Assembly: GCF_000090795.2 (NCBI RefSeq)
Contig: NW_003546254.1
Span: 589,831 to 625,958, forward strand
From: Amphimedon queenslandica
Lineage: Eukaryota > Porifera > Demospongiae > Haplosclerida > Niphatidae
Length of the DNA stretch: 36,128 nt
Reading direction: 5' to 3'
Shown here: in pieces, positions 20,839 to 30,227 of the stretch
How the letters are laid out: each line of letters starts with the position of its first letter
Numbering within the stretch: the stretch's first letter is position 1
Notes under the pieces: generated by a model
The model's input: only the letters and a program-made list of their open reading frames with translations
The model's database searches: none
What the model was told of the DNA's origin: nothing
Position numbers and translations under genes: made by a program

Positions 20839-23562
20839 AATAATAAAAAATTAAAACAATGAATAAAAATTTAAAAAATAAAATAAAAAATAATGCCACA
20901 AAAATGCACAATTGAACTATCAAAAATTATATGGTATATACAGTCAATGTATACTACTACACAAAAGGTACTGCATTGTAAATACATTGTACCTTCATTG
21001 TGATGTCAAATTCTTGGACGAGCTCATCAATGTCTTCATATATTGTAGCATCACTCACGTGACCTTCATCTTCATCCTACACGTAATTTTAAAAAAATAA
21101 ATTTTTAAATAAATAATAATATGTAAATGTACATGTATACATACATGTACAAATCCCAATAGAATACTAGTCTCTATTACTGATATACCTCTGGTAGTAT
21201 TGATTGGTGAATATTAAAACTATCTCCGCTCTCGTTCGGACTAAATAAAGAATCCTGTCCCAGACTAGTTCCGGAGGTTACCGACTCCGCCCACTGGCTG
21301 GTTGGCCGAGAGCGAGCGACCACATGTTCTAGTGTCGTCTTCCATTTGATGTAGTCTCCGTCGGAATAAGCAGCAAATATGTGTCGTGTCGTACAGGCGG
21401 CCTCTTTTGGCGAGCTCCCTTCTTCAGGTACTAGATAAAAAAATTAATATAAAATAATAATTATTATTAAAGTAAAAATGATTATACATAAATATACTGT
21501 ATTTTAAGGATAATTTTTTTAATAAATTGCACAAAAATAAGGGCTCAACCGTACAAATTTTTACATACAAAATTCCCAAAATAAAGGGTAAAGTACATAT
21601 GTGTATATTACCAGTAATGCTGATATCTCCAGTGGTATCAATAGCAAAGCTAAGGTCTCTGTCAATCCCTCCGTTGTTCTGGAGGTCAAAGGTCAAAGTA
21701 GCTCCGACGAGTGAGATTGATTCTAAGGACTTCATGTCTTCAGGTGTCTCATGTATATTCACACTCCTGCTCGCTGGGTCTAAGCGACAGTGACGCCTCT
21801 GCCAGCGTTGATGATCATCTCTGCACAATAGAAAACCTACGGAAATAAATAAATAATGGTTATAAGTGGCAGTGCTACACGCATGTAATATACCGTATAG
21901 CTAGAAAATTTGATGGGGTAAAAATTTTGCAAAATTGGCGAATGGAAGTTAGTTTGCCAAAATTTTAGTCTCCAATATTTTGATAGGGCTCCATAGCCTC
22001 TTTTAGAGTCAATTTGTCAAATTTTAACACTCCAAATTTTTACAGTATGGTACATGTAGTACATAAGTATATTATCTGCTCATTTTAATTTAAAATGTGT
22101 ATGATATATTAAGATAAAAGAGACATACAGTAAGTGAAGATAAATTTTTTAATTATGATTAATTATTGCTATCTTGATTATGTATTTTTTGGCAGTTATA
22201 GTCTAACTGAGAAAATTGAAGCCGTCAATAAAGTCACGCATTTGCCCTTAGCGGTAGCCCCAAAACTCAATAAAAAACATATCAAATATTTGCGAAGCTA
22301 ATTTTGTTTGTTTGGGCCAAAAATGAAAAACAATAAACACATTCCTTAACACAATTAATGCAAGTACATTATACATGTACGTATACATATACATGTACAT
22401 GTACACGTACATGTACATGTATAAATGGTTACCTGCTATTTCTGGTACAGCAACAGGTTTCTCTGGTATAATTTCAAGGCATTCTTGAGACCCGCCTCCT
22501 GCCCCTCCCATCCCGGCAGTGTACTGATTGTACTGCGATAAAAGATCACTCTCGGTCTTTCGACGATTTGATCCTAAACCAGCAAAAATAGACTCATACA
22601 TGCCCTGTACATGTACATGTACATTTATATGTACATGTACATGTACATTTATATGTACATGTACATGTACATTTATATGTACATGTACATGTTCATTTAC
22701 ATGTATATGTACATGCATATACATGTATTATAAATACTACAGTGTGTGTGTGAGTGTGTGTATGTGCATAGACAGAGTCGGTGTAATGTAATTATGTCAG
22801 AGACTAAACTACACCAGAACCCAGTTATAATCACTACAAGTGCACACAACACTCCATCAAGGATTAGTGGATCCAGCCTAATGAATCAGTACAAAGTATA
22901 ATCACTGTGACGCCAGTGAGCACATGAAGGTATTTACAGCAATATGGCTCCTGTCCACAGTTGAATCTGCTATAATGGATACTCTAAAATAGGCTAGGAC
23001 ACTTCTATAATCAGGACAGGTAGTTGCATGCATTATAAATGTGTATTGATGAACCTCTTAAATAAGGACAGTTTCAATACTATTGGGTCAGGTTTGACTA
23101 CATGCATGTACATGTATATACATGTACAGTATATCATATCTTAGTATGATTATTGTATTGTATAGACAATGTACAATGTATATACTGTCAAAATAGCTAC
23201 CTCAAACTGTAGTAGTAAGCAACAGCCAATAGTGTACTTAGGTATTATCAGGAATAATCAGCTACCATACAACAGTATAGTGAGTCACAGAGTCTATTGC
23301 ACAGTAAGTATAGTATTATCACTAATAGTTACTAAGTAATGTAATAAAACACTCCCACTGGCTACTGATGTGTTGCCTGGCAATAATACAAACATAACAC
23401 ACCTTTCAGATACATACAATGTACAGTACTATACAGATACATTACATGCAGCATTTATTACATTTTCTCCCCCTCCCTTATCACCAAGTTTTCTCTCTCT
23501 GTCCCTCTCTCATTCTTCTCCCCTCCCTCTCCCTCCCTCCCTCTCTCTCCCTCTCTCTCTCT

Positions 23563-23641
<79 letters not shown>

Positions 23642-25964
23642 GTCTTTCCCATATTTGGATAAACACAAGAAGATAGTGAACACTCATAACTACTTGCTAA
23701 ACACATGCATGTATACTAATGATAAAACTGTTTTCTAAAAGGGTTAGGGTCAGCTCAGATAAGAGGGCCCTAATTGATTGCTTTTAGATTGAAAGTAATA
23801 AGTTTAGACTTAAGCATGTCCAGATCAAAGCGAGTGAGAGAAAGAACAACAAGGAAGAGCCAAGACAAAATAAATATTTAAAAAAAGATGAAAAGAGGAA
23901 TTTAAAGACCAACAGTACATACATGTACATATACCGGTATATTCAGCAGCAGTTATATACATGTACATGTACAATATGCAGCTACATGCACATGTACATG
24001 TACATGTATGTTACCAAGATGTCATACAGGAGATTGCATAATCCTTGCAGCAAGAGTTTTAGTAGATTTATTTTGCTAAGTGGGTCATTTATTATTGAGA
24101 ATAGCAACTACATGTAAGTAGCAGTTACTCCTTATAAGGAAGATTTCCAATTCTACCCTTGTTGCAAAGATAGTGTAATCTCCTGTCATGTATTCCATTT
24201 GTGAAAATAACATATACATGTATGTATTATGTATGGCTATATTATAGGCAATCATTATGGGCCTGCATGGTTTCAAAGTCTTTATACTACAACCTAATGA
24301 ATAATGGACAGGAATTCATACTTACTAATGACAATGAGCCAATCCCCCACACAAACCAGCCACTACCTTACCTTCCCACACTCACAAATACACAAACCAT
24401 AAATACACTCACTCGCCATAGATACTATGAATACAATGAATGGGGGGCACTACTAATGTATGTACATGTACATTGCAATTGGTTATGGGGAAGGATTATT
24501 AGGTAGTGTATGAGTAATGAGGCATGACTACTATGAGTATATGGATACAGCCACCCAAGGACTTCAATATCACTAGTATAAATGTAAGAAAATATCCCTA
24601 CCAGTATAACATGATGATACCAATATGTATAGTGTTAGATTGATACACACATTAATACAATTACATATATGAATAAAAAGTGTATATGTACAATCAATAT
24701 GCAAGCAAAGGTGCTAATTGAGACAGATATACATACATGTAATATCCCAGCTCAAATTCAACACCTGGTTTTAAACTAAATACAGCCATTGTATGTACAC
24801 ATGTATCACTTCTACTGCTTCAAATACAAAAAAGCCCCAAGGAGCATTGCTGCATTGCTCCCATAGGAACTGGTCTAATTTGAAATTCCTTCATTAAAAG
24901 AATGAGCTCCAGATTGGCTGGAAAGGTGTAGTGATAATGGACAGTGGAATTCACACTAGCAAAGCAGCAGGGTCATTGTCCCTACACACATACACATACA
25001 CATGCATACACCTTCTAATAGTGGAAGCATAAACTAATAGAGCGAGACTGTTAGCATGATTGTCTCCATTCTTATGATAAATGGAATTTTAATAGAAAAA
25101 GAGTTTCAGCAATTAATTACTACTGCATGCCATAAGCTTACTACATCTCATAAGCCGACAACACAGGAAGAGACCACTTACATGTACATGCATTATGCTG
25201 ACACGGATCTCACTTTGATGCAAGGACTAAGTGTATAGAAACAAGCGTGTACATGTGCAGTTGTGAAGTGAGCTCATGTGGTTAGGTTTAAAGGACACAT
25301 CAAGAGTCCCAACTGTGACAATATCATTACTTTTGATGATTGATATTTGTATTATTTACTAACAGGATACTGACTACTGAGAGAGAGGAAGGAAAATGCA
25401 CTGCCTTGAAAACATGTTTTTAGCAAAAATACCAAATGAATGATATCTACGTGTACATGTACATGTAGAAAATGAAAGATTAATCTTGACAGAGTTTGTT
25501 TTAAAGTTACATGTATGCGAATCTATATTGATAGTACAGTATACATTGTAGCTGGTGTCAAAAGTGTGGAGTTAAGCCTTAGAAATAACGTTCCATTATT
25601 TAGTACAATTCCTGATTTGCTGGCAAAGTACAAAAATAAATTGCCAACAATCAGACTGCCAGAAAGAGATCATTCTTAAGAAGAACTACACGAGTGCTTT
25701 CATCTCCACAGACTACATGGAAACCTTATCCTTTCAAAGCAAAAATCAATACTCATTGAAAGAGGATGAGTGTATACTTTATGTAACTTTAAAAGGACAT
25801 AAAGTGGCCATCATTCAAGTACTATGGTAGCATTTGTATGATAAGGACAATGGGAGAATCATACGTGTATGTGTACTCGTATAATCAAACAAATCCATAA
25901 TAGAATTAATTAGAGCAACCACACATTATATCACCCTTCAAATACAATATAACACTATAAACTC

Positions 25965-26007
<43 letters not shown>

Positions 26008-27691
26008 TAATATTGGACTGTATTGTAAGTGTAGTGTATATAATAGCACATGTAATCATGTACAAACATACATTACAAGCATGTATGGGATATACAGTAA
26101 AATAATGCTAATACACACATGTATTATGATTGGGTATTATCAGTGTGTGCTGTAGTGACTATATAATGTCCTAAGGACAGAAATCAAAGGCTTGACTGTG
26201 AAAACAATTATCATACAAATGACTGGACAGTAGGAGTGAACACTATAATATCTTGTCAGTTATGTTTCTGTCACTCTCTCCCTCTTTCTTTCTCTCCCTC
26301 CCTCTCTCTTTCTCTTCCTCCCTCTCCTTCTCTCTCTCCCTCTCCCCCTCTCTCTTAATTCCTATTAAATCAATACATGTACATATGCTGTGATTAAAAT
26401 TTGAGGGGGATAGGAAGCTTATGGTAGAACAAGGAGGGTGCAGACAGCTGGTATGCATGAGTTTAATATTTCTCCCTCCTCCAGCCATTCAACACTGGGC
26501 ATTTGATAGGCTGCAATTAGAGAAGGAATGCAAGTATATGTACACATACCTAATTAAAGGCACTGATATAGACAAGCATGTACATTAGAGATAAAAGCTG
26601 GTATACTATGTCTGATTCAATCAGTGAGTCTGTATACTGAGAGACAAATATGCATGGAGTCAGGCAGGCTTTGCCGTTACTAGCAAAACAAGAGATTAAC
26701 ATTAAACTCTGCTGACGGCCAGTGACTGATAACAATCTTGTACAGTGTGCAGATACGATTTTATTAATGATAATAATTATAAGGAAACAAAAATTGCTGA
26801 GAGAGAAACATGAAACACTAAATAATACCTAGAAAAATATTTCCAGCAATTGATCACCAAAGGACAGATGTGAGCAGGTGTACAGATAAATGCATGTATA
26901 CACTAGTTACTATACCAACCAGGCAGACAAGAGGAACAACAATTGAAGTAATATAATGCATATACATGCCTTGTGTACATACATGATGATGATGATATTA
27001 ATGATCTACTTGTATTAGGAATCTCATGAATGCAATGACTAAGAGATTAAGTATAAGAATTAGAACAGGAGAGTTTAATTGCCCATCTCATTAGACAAAT
27101 TGAATGATTCGGATCAGTGGGAAAGTGTAAGTGAATATGCACTATACATACAAGCATCTGGTTCTGCCATTATTATTAAATTAAACTCACATGTACATGT
27201 AAATATATGAAACAGTACATGGATGTACATGTACATGTACATATTTGTACACTGATGCTAGCTGTCGTCATTACTTCTACATAACTCAACCTCCCTCTGT
27301 CTGTCACTCTTCCTCTCTCTCTCTCTCTCTCTCTCTCCCTTACATGCACCTAATTGCACATAAACATATAATGTAAGTACGTATACATGTGTACATGTAC
27401 ATGCATATATAAAATACATGTATTTAGCATCAATATTATAATCCATTCTCTTCTGACCTTTTTGTCGTCCATTGTCAGAGGCGTGCATCGAATGACGGAG
27501 GTTCACGCGTGACGTTGAGGGCGGAGTCTGCATTGAGGATGAAGGCTCACGAGTCGTGGCCTTCTCAAGTGAATTGAGCATTGCTTCATAGCGTGCTCTT
27601 AAAGCCTCTGCTTCAAGGGAGAGCTTCTCCTGCTTTAACACTTGACATAAATAAGATCTAATATTTGGTAATACTCTATCAACAGCTAACG

Positions 27692-27734
<43 letters not shown>

Positions 27735-30227
27735 GATAGACAAAAGATGAAAGACAAAGTGAATAAATTAACACCATCGTCGGTGTTTGTTATGCGTGTG
27801 TGTGTGTGTGTGTGTGTTAGATATTATGATACCAGAGGGTGTTGTATGGTAAAGAAGTGTGCTGCTGTTGACAACACCAAGCAATCATCAAAGAAACATT
27901 CAGGATATGTACAGTACTATGGACCACTAATAATCAATTTTATAGAGACCCATGATTATAAGTAAGTACATTTGAATGTATGATAGGTATAATGTGAATA
28001 GATGTATAGATTGATGTACTGATTAATATTAATAATGCAATGAGAGTCTCAAAGATCATAGCATCATAGAAGGATATGGTGAGTGTATAATGATAACATC
28101 TTGCAATGTACAAAACAGTACTGACAGAATGTGATAACAGGACAAATTATTGGTGTCAATAAAAATCAGAATATTATCAATATCCTACTGGATATAAGCT
28201 GGCTTTCTACTATATACATGTACATACATGTACATGTACATAAGAGGGTAGTCAAGGAGAAAGAGAGGGGGAGAAACCCAATATAAAATATATTAAGGGG
28301 GTGAGCCCAGTTCAAAGTGAATCATACACAAATACATTGACTCAAATTACTTTCAATCCTTACTAGTCAGTACACTACAATCCTGACACAAGACAAGCGA
28401 GAAATAAAATTAATATTATGATATTTTATAATGCTAGCTTTATAAGTGATGCTGTAATGAGAGTTAAGACGAATATAGAAGTGGTGATAGTTGTCACATC
28501 TTTCACGTTACGTTAGTGGAGCACATTTACAAGTTCTACCTGAGTACAAGCTACCAATCACTTTGTTTGCAGTTGATGATTTCAGCCACAATAGAGGAGG
28601 GTTATCACTCCCTTGCTTTGTCCCCTTACCTCATTTTCACTGTTTCAAAATTCATAATTATTATCATCATCGGCTACTTATTAAGCTTCTAATTTGACTC
28701 TTTTATATTTTAAAGCTTGTCTCCTTTTCTTCCTCACCCTCCCCCCTCTCTCTCATACTGAGAAGAAACGACACCATTTCTTCTCAAGACACCATAGCAT
28801 GCCTCCATTGAGAGAGATTCTTTTTGTCATATAATAATAAATACACGAAGTACCACTAATGTACCACTAATGAATGACGTATTCACACAATAACAAACAA
28901 TAGTACACAGAACCAATAAAATACTCTAACCACCGACCAGCTGCTACACACACAGTACATGCAAGTATTCTTTAAGCAAATACATACCATATAAACGGTG
29001 TCATTGAAGCGATTAGACACTAATTTGATACATGTACATACATGTACACCTACACTGCACACGTACAGGTAGTACTAGTAAGTATTATTTCTATACTCTT
29101 ATGCCAAGATGAATGAAGCCATTTTGATTATTAGTATACCTTACTCTAGTTATGGTCTGTGGCTTGTAAGAATATTATCCACATACAGGTACATAAAAAT
29201 AAACATTAATTATATACTATATGCCCTTGTAAAAAAATACTCAATTTTTTTGTTTACATGTATATGGAATGACTGTCTCAAATGGGTCACTTTGCTCAAT
29301 TAAAATAACACTGGGTCCAAACTGGTCCAGCCTATGCATAATCTGCAAATAATAAGCATAACTCATTGGAGCCATCATTTGATTCACTCTAGTGAATAAT
29401 TGCACGTAGTACTAAGTATAATAACATTTCTACACCACTACACTCAAAAAATAACATTAAGCCACTATCCATACATTGTAGTATAAAAACTGGTACATCT
29501 ACTAATAATGCACGGGATAATAGTTTTAGCAGTGACTCCAATGTATACTCCAATTTCTCAGCATTGTTTTATAGTGAGTTGGTCCACTGTACATGTACAA
29601 TGTATATCTACATGTACATGTTCAGCATGCAAGTTTTCTCTGTTACATGTGATTAACACATGCTCTCCATGTTTGCTCATAATCTTAATGTACTTATATG
29701 CAAGTATGTATTTTCCAGATCTGCCAAAGCCTCCCATTAATGTCTGCTATCTACGCAGTATTGGTTGTCAATAATACTCAGTATATGCACATGTGCTAAA
29801 GCAGCTTTTCGTCCGACAGCCATTTCCTTTGGTGGCACCAAAGAACAGACAAAAACTGTGTAGACTATTCCCATACCATTAAAGCTGCATCATGTTCCGA
29901 CTGTGCATGCATGTTTGACATTATGTATGTATATATGAGGTGAGGAGTATCTCATAAAGGGATAGTGTCGCCTGATGGTAACAGGCTGGGGAGAGATGAC
30001 ACAGTGAGAGTTAAACCAACACAATATTGTATCAACAAATGCTCAAAGAAGACACAACACGGACAAATACTACACACGAAGGAGAGGTTATACACAAACT
30101 GAACAGGTGAAATATCATGAGAGACAATTAGTGATATGTATACATAATGGATGAAGGGATGTAAGAGGTGGTGAGAGAAACACATCTTACCTTTTAATAG
30201 CTGCTGGGCTTCGTTGTTTGGTTCCAT
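7581..30227 (-). CDS. Giant multi-PH, YxxP, polyproline scaffold protein (24 or more exons, about 2,000 residues)
   Basis: Exons on the minus strand, 5' to 3': 30191-30227 (ATG), 27458-27685, 22433-22573, 21612-21836, 21189-21430, 20993-21076, 20641-20724, 20315-20442, 19294-19481, 18727-18927, 18069-18224, 17498-17655, 16356-16670, 16124-16212, 14749-15045, 14366-14537, 13683-13793, 12155-12380, 11774-11913, 11238-11375, 11054-11137, 10631-10859, 9950 or 9980 to 10137, and 7581-9737 (or 7611-9737 plus 7308-7319). All junctions are GT-AG and in phase. Order of parts: N-terminal helices (1-60), PH1 (~136-250), PH2 (~358-450), six YxxP motifs (~470-570), Ser-rich linker (~575-625), PH3 (~676-770), PH4 (~913-1015), PH5 (~1029-1120), PH6 (~1175-1265), coiled coil (~1300-1430), polyproline and Lys-rich tail. 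PH domains bind phosphoinositides or proteins; YxxP tyrosines suit SH2 docking; polyproline suits SH3, EVH1 or profilin. The likely role is a cortical signalling scaffold. AFAP-family kinship is inferred. No catalytic domain is seen. Confidence 0.85.
7611..9737 (-). CDS. Scaffold gene last large exon: coiled coil plus polyproline tail
   Basis: Acceptor TTGCAG precedes GCA CTA CCA at 9737. The first part has charged heptad-like sequence (YAERRASTLAHFEKRIRKTQ, NLNKQCEKLRSAREKF, KKIKEMKVKMTQIDKI), giving about 120 residues of predicted coiled coil. A basic stretch follows (PRKSKKGRK), then an Asp/Glu/Thr-rich disordered segment with VELLHPRV, then 8558-7960 encodes long runs of proline, PPPPPPSVPAP being the repeated unit. 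A Lys/Pro segment (KRPKAPPSTKPKPK) and LSAREEAALVSKTTSSLAER close it. The plus strand shows a Gly/Glu-rich shadow ORF here that is not a gene. Confidence 0.9.
8000..8560 (-). repeat. Coding minisatellite: polyproline PPPxPSVPAP repeats
   Basis: On the plus strand the unit GGCAGGTACTGAAGGTGGAG recurs with spacers of GGA/GGT codon complements. The unit is about 30-57 bp with variable inner runs of proline codons. It encodes at least eight SVPAP-containing repeats. Length is likely polymorphic between alleles because the units are nearly identical. Confidence 0.85.
9820..9945 (+). repeat. (CT)n-rich tract in intron
   Basis: A C/T-only microsatellite with CTCTCTCC interruptions lies between the last two scaffold exons. 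On the coding (minus) strand it reads GA-rich and lies just after the candidate donors at 9950/9980. Confidence 0.85.
9950..10859 (-). CDS. PH6 of the scaffold (two exons)
   Basis: Exon 10631-10859 carries PIHSGYAEIQV and the PH signature WQRYWCVLHENLLYIYQNQE. Exon 10137 down to 9950/9980 completes the fold with RKPFAISMSQPECPTINLAA and the C-terminal helix DYTRWFMALENASK. The end of the second exon is ambiguous between GAC|GTGACT (9980) and AGG|GTCAGC (9950); both are phase 0. Confidence 0.85.
10138..10630. other. Scaffold intron with purine tract
   Basis: Contains a GA-rich microsatellite at about 10463-10620 (plus strand), with GAGAGCGGGAGAGGGAGA repeats. Otherwise AT-rich. No gene is seen. 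Confidence 0.6.
11238..11913 (-). CDS. PH5 of the scaffold (two exons)
   Basis: Exon 11774-11913 gives GIIYQGELKKRNDKGDWSMR, then FCRLKETQFYVYTKE. The acceptor TATAG|GTATAAT is needed to keep phase 1; the closer ATATCAG would break the frame. Exon 11238-11375 supplies later strands (GERFVFNISVKGGKTHVFA) and the conserved Trp helix DLSTWLNKLQ. A linker exon at 11054-11137 (84 bp) follows. Confidence 0.85.
11491..11701. mobile_element. 211-bp MITE, TA target (copy 1 of a near-identical pair)
   Basis: Terminal inverted repeats CCGTATAGCTGGAAA and TTTCCAGCTATACGG are perfect and continue imperfectly for about 35 bp (TTTGCGGGAATTATATTTTG against TTTGCTGGAATTTAATTTTG). It is flanked by TA at 11489-11490 and 11702-11703, as for Tc1/mariner-type elements. 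It lies in the intron between the two PH5 exons. No ORF. A second copy is at 32096-32307. Confidence 0.88.
12155..13793 (-). CDS. PH4 of the scaffold (two exons)
   Basis: Exon 13683-13793 encodes GYLRVKSDAKWSRYWCVLEN, a classic PH start. Exon 12155-12380 encodes VSLVGSTIARADVECKRKFS, then FRVWNSQTRQCVYYSAADEE and the terminal Trp helix EEYGAWFNEVIKGA. The 1.3-kb intron between them (12381-13682) shows no gene. Confidence 0.87.
14042..14160 (+). rRNA. 5S ribosomal RNA
   Basis: 119 nt beginning GTCTGCGGCCATACCAC and ending GCCGGTGTCGCAGACT. The ends pair (GTCTGCG with CGCAGAC). Typical internal promoter boxes are visible: AGTTAAGCAACG (box A region) and GGATGGGTGACCGCC (box C region). A run of eight T (14160-14167) is a pol III terminator. 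It looks intact. It is a single copy in the window, antisense inside an intron (13794-14365) of the scaffold gene. Confidence 0.96.
14160..14167 (+). terminator. Pol III T-run terminator of the 5S gene
   Basis: Eight consecutive T directly after the 3' stem of the 5S rRNA. Confidence 0.8.
14366..14537 (-). CDS. Scaffold linker exon before PH4
   Basis: 57 codons of disordered linker containing LEQPPPLPPTAG, a short polyproline that could bind SH3 or WW domains, and ending GVPVFQ directly before the PH4 exon. Confidence 0.8.
14749..16670 (-). CDS. PH3 of the scaffold (three exons)
   Basis: Exon 16356-16670 begins PGLGDGYRSLPHNTSQQ and then MKGSLLRKDRLKWTKCHCLI. Exon 16124-16212 gives SKRHWAFQLKHP and VLVFAADNENDY. 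Exon 14749-15045 starts with the terminal helix RNWMDAFQNAA, followed by an acidic/basic linker with SRRRLTWSHKHDGSSPAHRR, which looks like a phosphorylatable basic segment. The L-L-R-K-x-x-x-x-W-T-K pattern resembles AFAP1 PH1. Confidence 0.87.
15125..15960 (-). repeat. Tandem array of ~178-bp repeat (family A, reverse)
   Basis: About 4.5 units with ACATTTTCTGATACATATTG recurring near 15163, 15339, 15517, 15697 and 15873. They are the reverse complement of the 1424-2105 units (for example GGCTATAGCCCATGG and ATGGCTCCAAAATCACCCC). They lie in the intron between the last two PH3 exons. Confidence 0.88.
15975..16115 (+). repeat. Family B unit joined to the family A array
   Basis: GACTTTGGCCCAATTTTTGA, then AAAAATTCAAACTTGATCGG and ACTTTCTACTCAACATAA match the units at 19640-20240, placed directly next to the reverse family A array. 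Confidence 0.7.
16213..16335 (-). repeat. (ATT)n microsatellite against a 3' splice site
   Basis: On the minus strand, long ATT repeats run straight into ATTTAG|GAC, the acceptor at 16212/16213. A second ATA/AAT block lies at 16290-16335. Confidence 0.9.
16671..17497. other. Scaffold intron; TACATG repeats and a 32-bp perfect palindrome
   Basis: 827-bp intron. On the minus strand it ends in a CT-rich tract feeding the acceptor at 16670. It contains TACATGTACATG runs at 16780-16855 and a perfect 32-bp palindrome at 17396-17427 centred on CATGTACATG. No gene is seen. Confidence 0.7.
17498..17655 (-). CDS. Scaffold Ser-rich linker exon
   Basis: About 52 codons rich in Ser, Glu and Gly (ESGSQDSGPLRESESDSSSN, GTSSTGSNRQSLLGS). 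This is a probable disordered, phosphorylatable linker. Its acceptor TTTCTGCAG is preceded by an (ATT)n run at 17665-17710. Confidence 0.85.
18069..18224 (-). CDS. Scaffold YxxP exon 2
   Basis: 52 codons, phase 1-1, holding three tyrosine motifs: IYDVPRS, IYDYPLD and IYDYPPD. They match YxxP SH2-docking motifs of the type recognised by Crk/Nck-class SH2 domains. The acceptor is preceded by a CT-rich tract (18229-18275, minus strand). Confidence 0.88.
   Translation of the reverse strand, partial: VQISDSQGIHLTYTMFLAPPLILTLKLFMIIHLTLTSETWKYTTTHLMPLN
18727..18927 (-). CDS. Scaffold YxxP exon 1
   Basis: 67 codons, phase 1-1, holding three tyrosine motifs: IYNVPRS, LYDEPPT and LYDVPRA. It is separated by a 502-bp intron from the second YxxP exon. 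Confidence 0.88.
19294..20442 (-). CDS. PH2 of the scaffold (two exons)
   Basis: Exon 20315-20442 encodes YEGWLHKRSGSSWKKKWCQL, a textbook PH start. Exon 19294-19481 completes it with KKPYSIRLACKGVREIFLAA and the Trp helix DQVKWILKLENASK. The lysine cluster around the first hairpin (KRSGSSWKKK) is compatible with phosphoinositide binding. Confidence 0.9.
19640..20240 (+). repeat. Tandem ~188-bp repeats (family B)
   Basis: Three tandem units in the PH2 intron. The palindromic junction around CTGTACTATAGTACAG occurs at about 19784 and, slightly altered, at 19972; the third junction (20139) is degraded. Shared landmarks are AAACTTGATCGGAATCAG, CACAACATAAG and GAATTCTCTCCT. Confidence 0.82.
20641..21076 (-). 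CDS. Two 84-bp linker exons of the scaffold
   Basis: Exon 20993-21076 encodes the acidic DEDEGHVSDATIYEDIDELV, then QEFDITMK; IYEDID is another possible tyrosine motif. Exon 20641-20724 encodes ETAQAINMMSPTKKRKNESK and FFPNSGNK; PTKKRKNE resembles a basic nuclear localisation signal. Both are exactly 28 codons and phase 0-0, so each could be skipped without a frameshift. Confidence 0.85.
21189..21836 (-). CDS. PH1 of the scaffold (two exons)
   Basis: Exon 21612-21836 starts GFLLCRDDHQRWQRRHCRLD, the first PH hairpin, and continues through LESISLVGATLTFDLQ. Exon 21189-21430 supplies TRHIFAAYSDGDYIKWKTTL and a linker with SLGQDSLFSPNESGDSFNIH. The gap from first strand to Trp helix is of normal PH length. 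Confidence 0.87.
21893..22050. mobile_element. 158-bp MITE-like element, TA target, diverged
   Basis: It begins CCGTATAGCTAGAAAATTTG and ends CAAATTTTTACAGTATGG, an imperfect inverted repeat, flanked by TA on both sides. The first 10 bases match the ends of the 211-bp MITEs. It lies in the intron upstream of PH1. Confidence 0.6.
22433..22573 (-). CDS. Scaffold N-terminal linker exon
   Basis: 47 codons with SNRRKTESDLLSQYNQYT, a Gly-rich patch and IIPEKPVAVPEIA just before PH1. Borders are GGTTTAG|GATC and GCAG|GTAACC, phase 1-1. Confidence 0.85.
22605..22700. repeat. 24-bp tandem TACATG-type repeats
   Basis: Three or more copies of a unit combining ATTTATAT with GTACATGTACATGTAC. Confidence 0.85.
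23520..23640 (+). repeat. (CT)n microsatellite
   Basis: A near-pure CT run over roughly 120 bp, preceded by interrupted C/T sequence from 23463. Confidence 0.95.
27458..27685 (-). CDS. Scaffold N-terminal helical exon
   Basis: 76 codons beginning VDRVLPNIRSYLCQVLKQEK and then LSLEAEALRARYEAMLNSLE, an amphipathic helical segment, followed by TTREPSSSMQTPPSTSR and DNGRQK. A minus-strand CT run (27692-27732) lies immediately upstream of the acceptor. A short N-terminal helical region is also seen in AFAP-family proteins; homology is not established. Confidence 0.85.
27686..30190. other. 2.5-kb first coding intron of the scaffold gene
   Basis: AT-rich, with a GA/CT tract at 27692-27732, a GT run at about 27795-27818 and scattered TACATG repeats. 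No gene is recognised. Confidence 0.5.
30191..30227 (-). CDS. Scaffold first coding exon
   Basis: ATG at 30227 begins MEPNNEAQQLLK, with donor AAAAG|GTAAGA, phase 1. It joins in frame to the helical exon at 27685. The context TATCACTATGG has G at +4. The upstream minus-strand frame is stopped at 30257-30259 only in another register, so a more distal start in an earlier exon cannot be excluded. Confidence 0.75.

Larger units (their letters stand above)
22574..27457. other. 4.9-kb scaffold intron
   Basis: No coding signal. It contains 24-bp tandem repeats of ATTTATATGTACATGTACAT type (about 22605-22700), a block at about 22965-23080 with ATAATCAGGACAG and AAATAAGGACAG fragments similar to 31480-31670, a long (CT)n tract (23520-23640), an (AAT)n run (25966-26004) and a CT-rich tract (26270-26355). 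It could hold enhancers for either divergent gene, but nothing specific is visible. Confidence 0.55.

Noticed and set aside
22248-22791. ORFs rich in Met-Tyr or Cys-Thr on both strands
   Set aside because: These are translations of TACATG repeats; only 22433-22573 (minus) is coding.
23370-23738. Overlapping Ser-Leu and Arg-Glu repeat ORFs
   Set aside because: They are translations of a CT microsatellite in several frames.
22574-27457. Nested gene in the largest scaffold intron
   Set aside because: I found no spliceable ORFs, no tRNA-like box B sequence and no recognisable domain; the remaining ORFs are short and low in complexity.
27781-27820. GT-rich run as a splicing enhancer or Z-DNA element
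   Set aside because: It is a short (GT)n microsatellite with no specific context to support a role.
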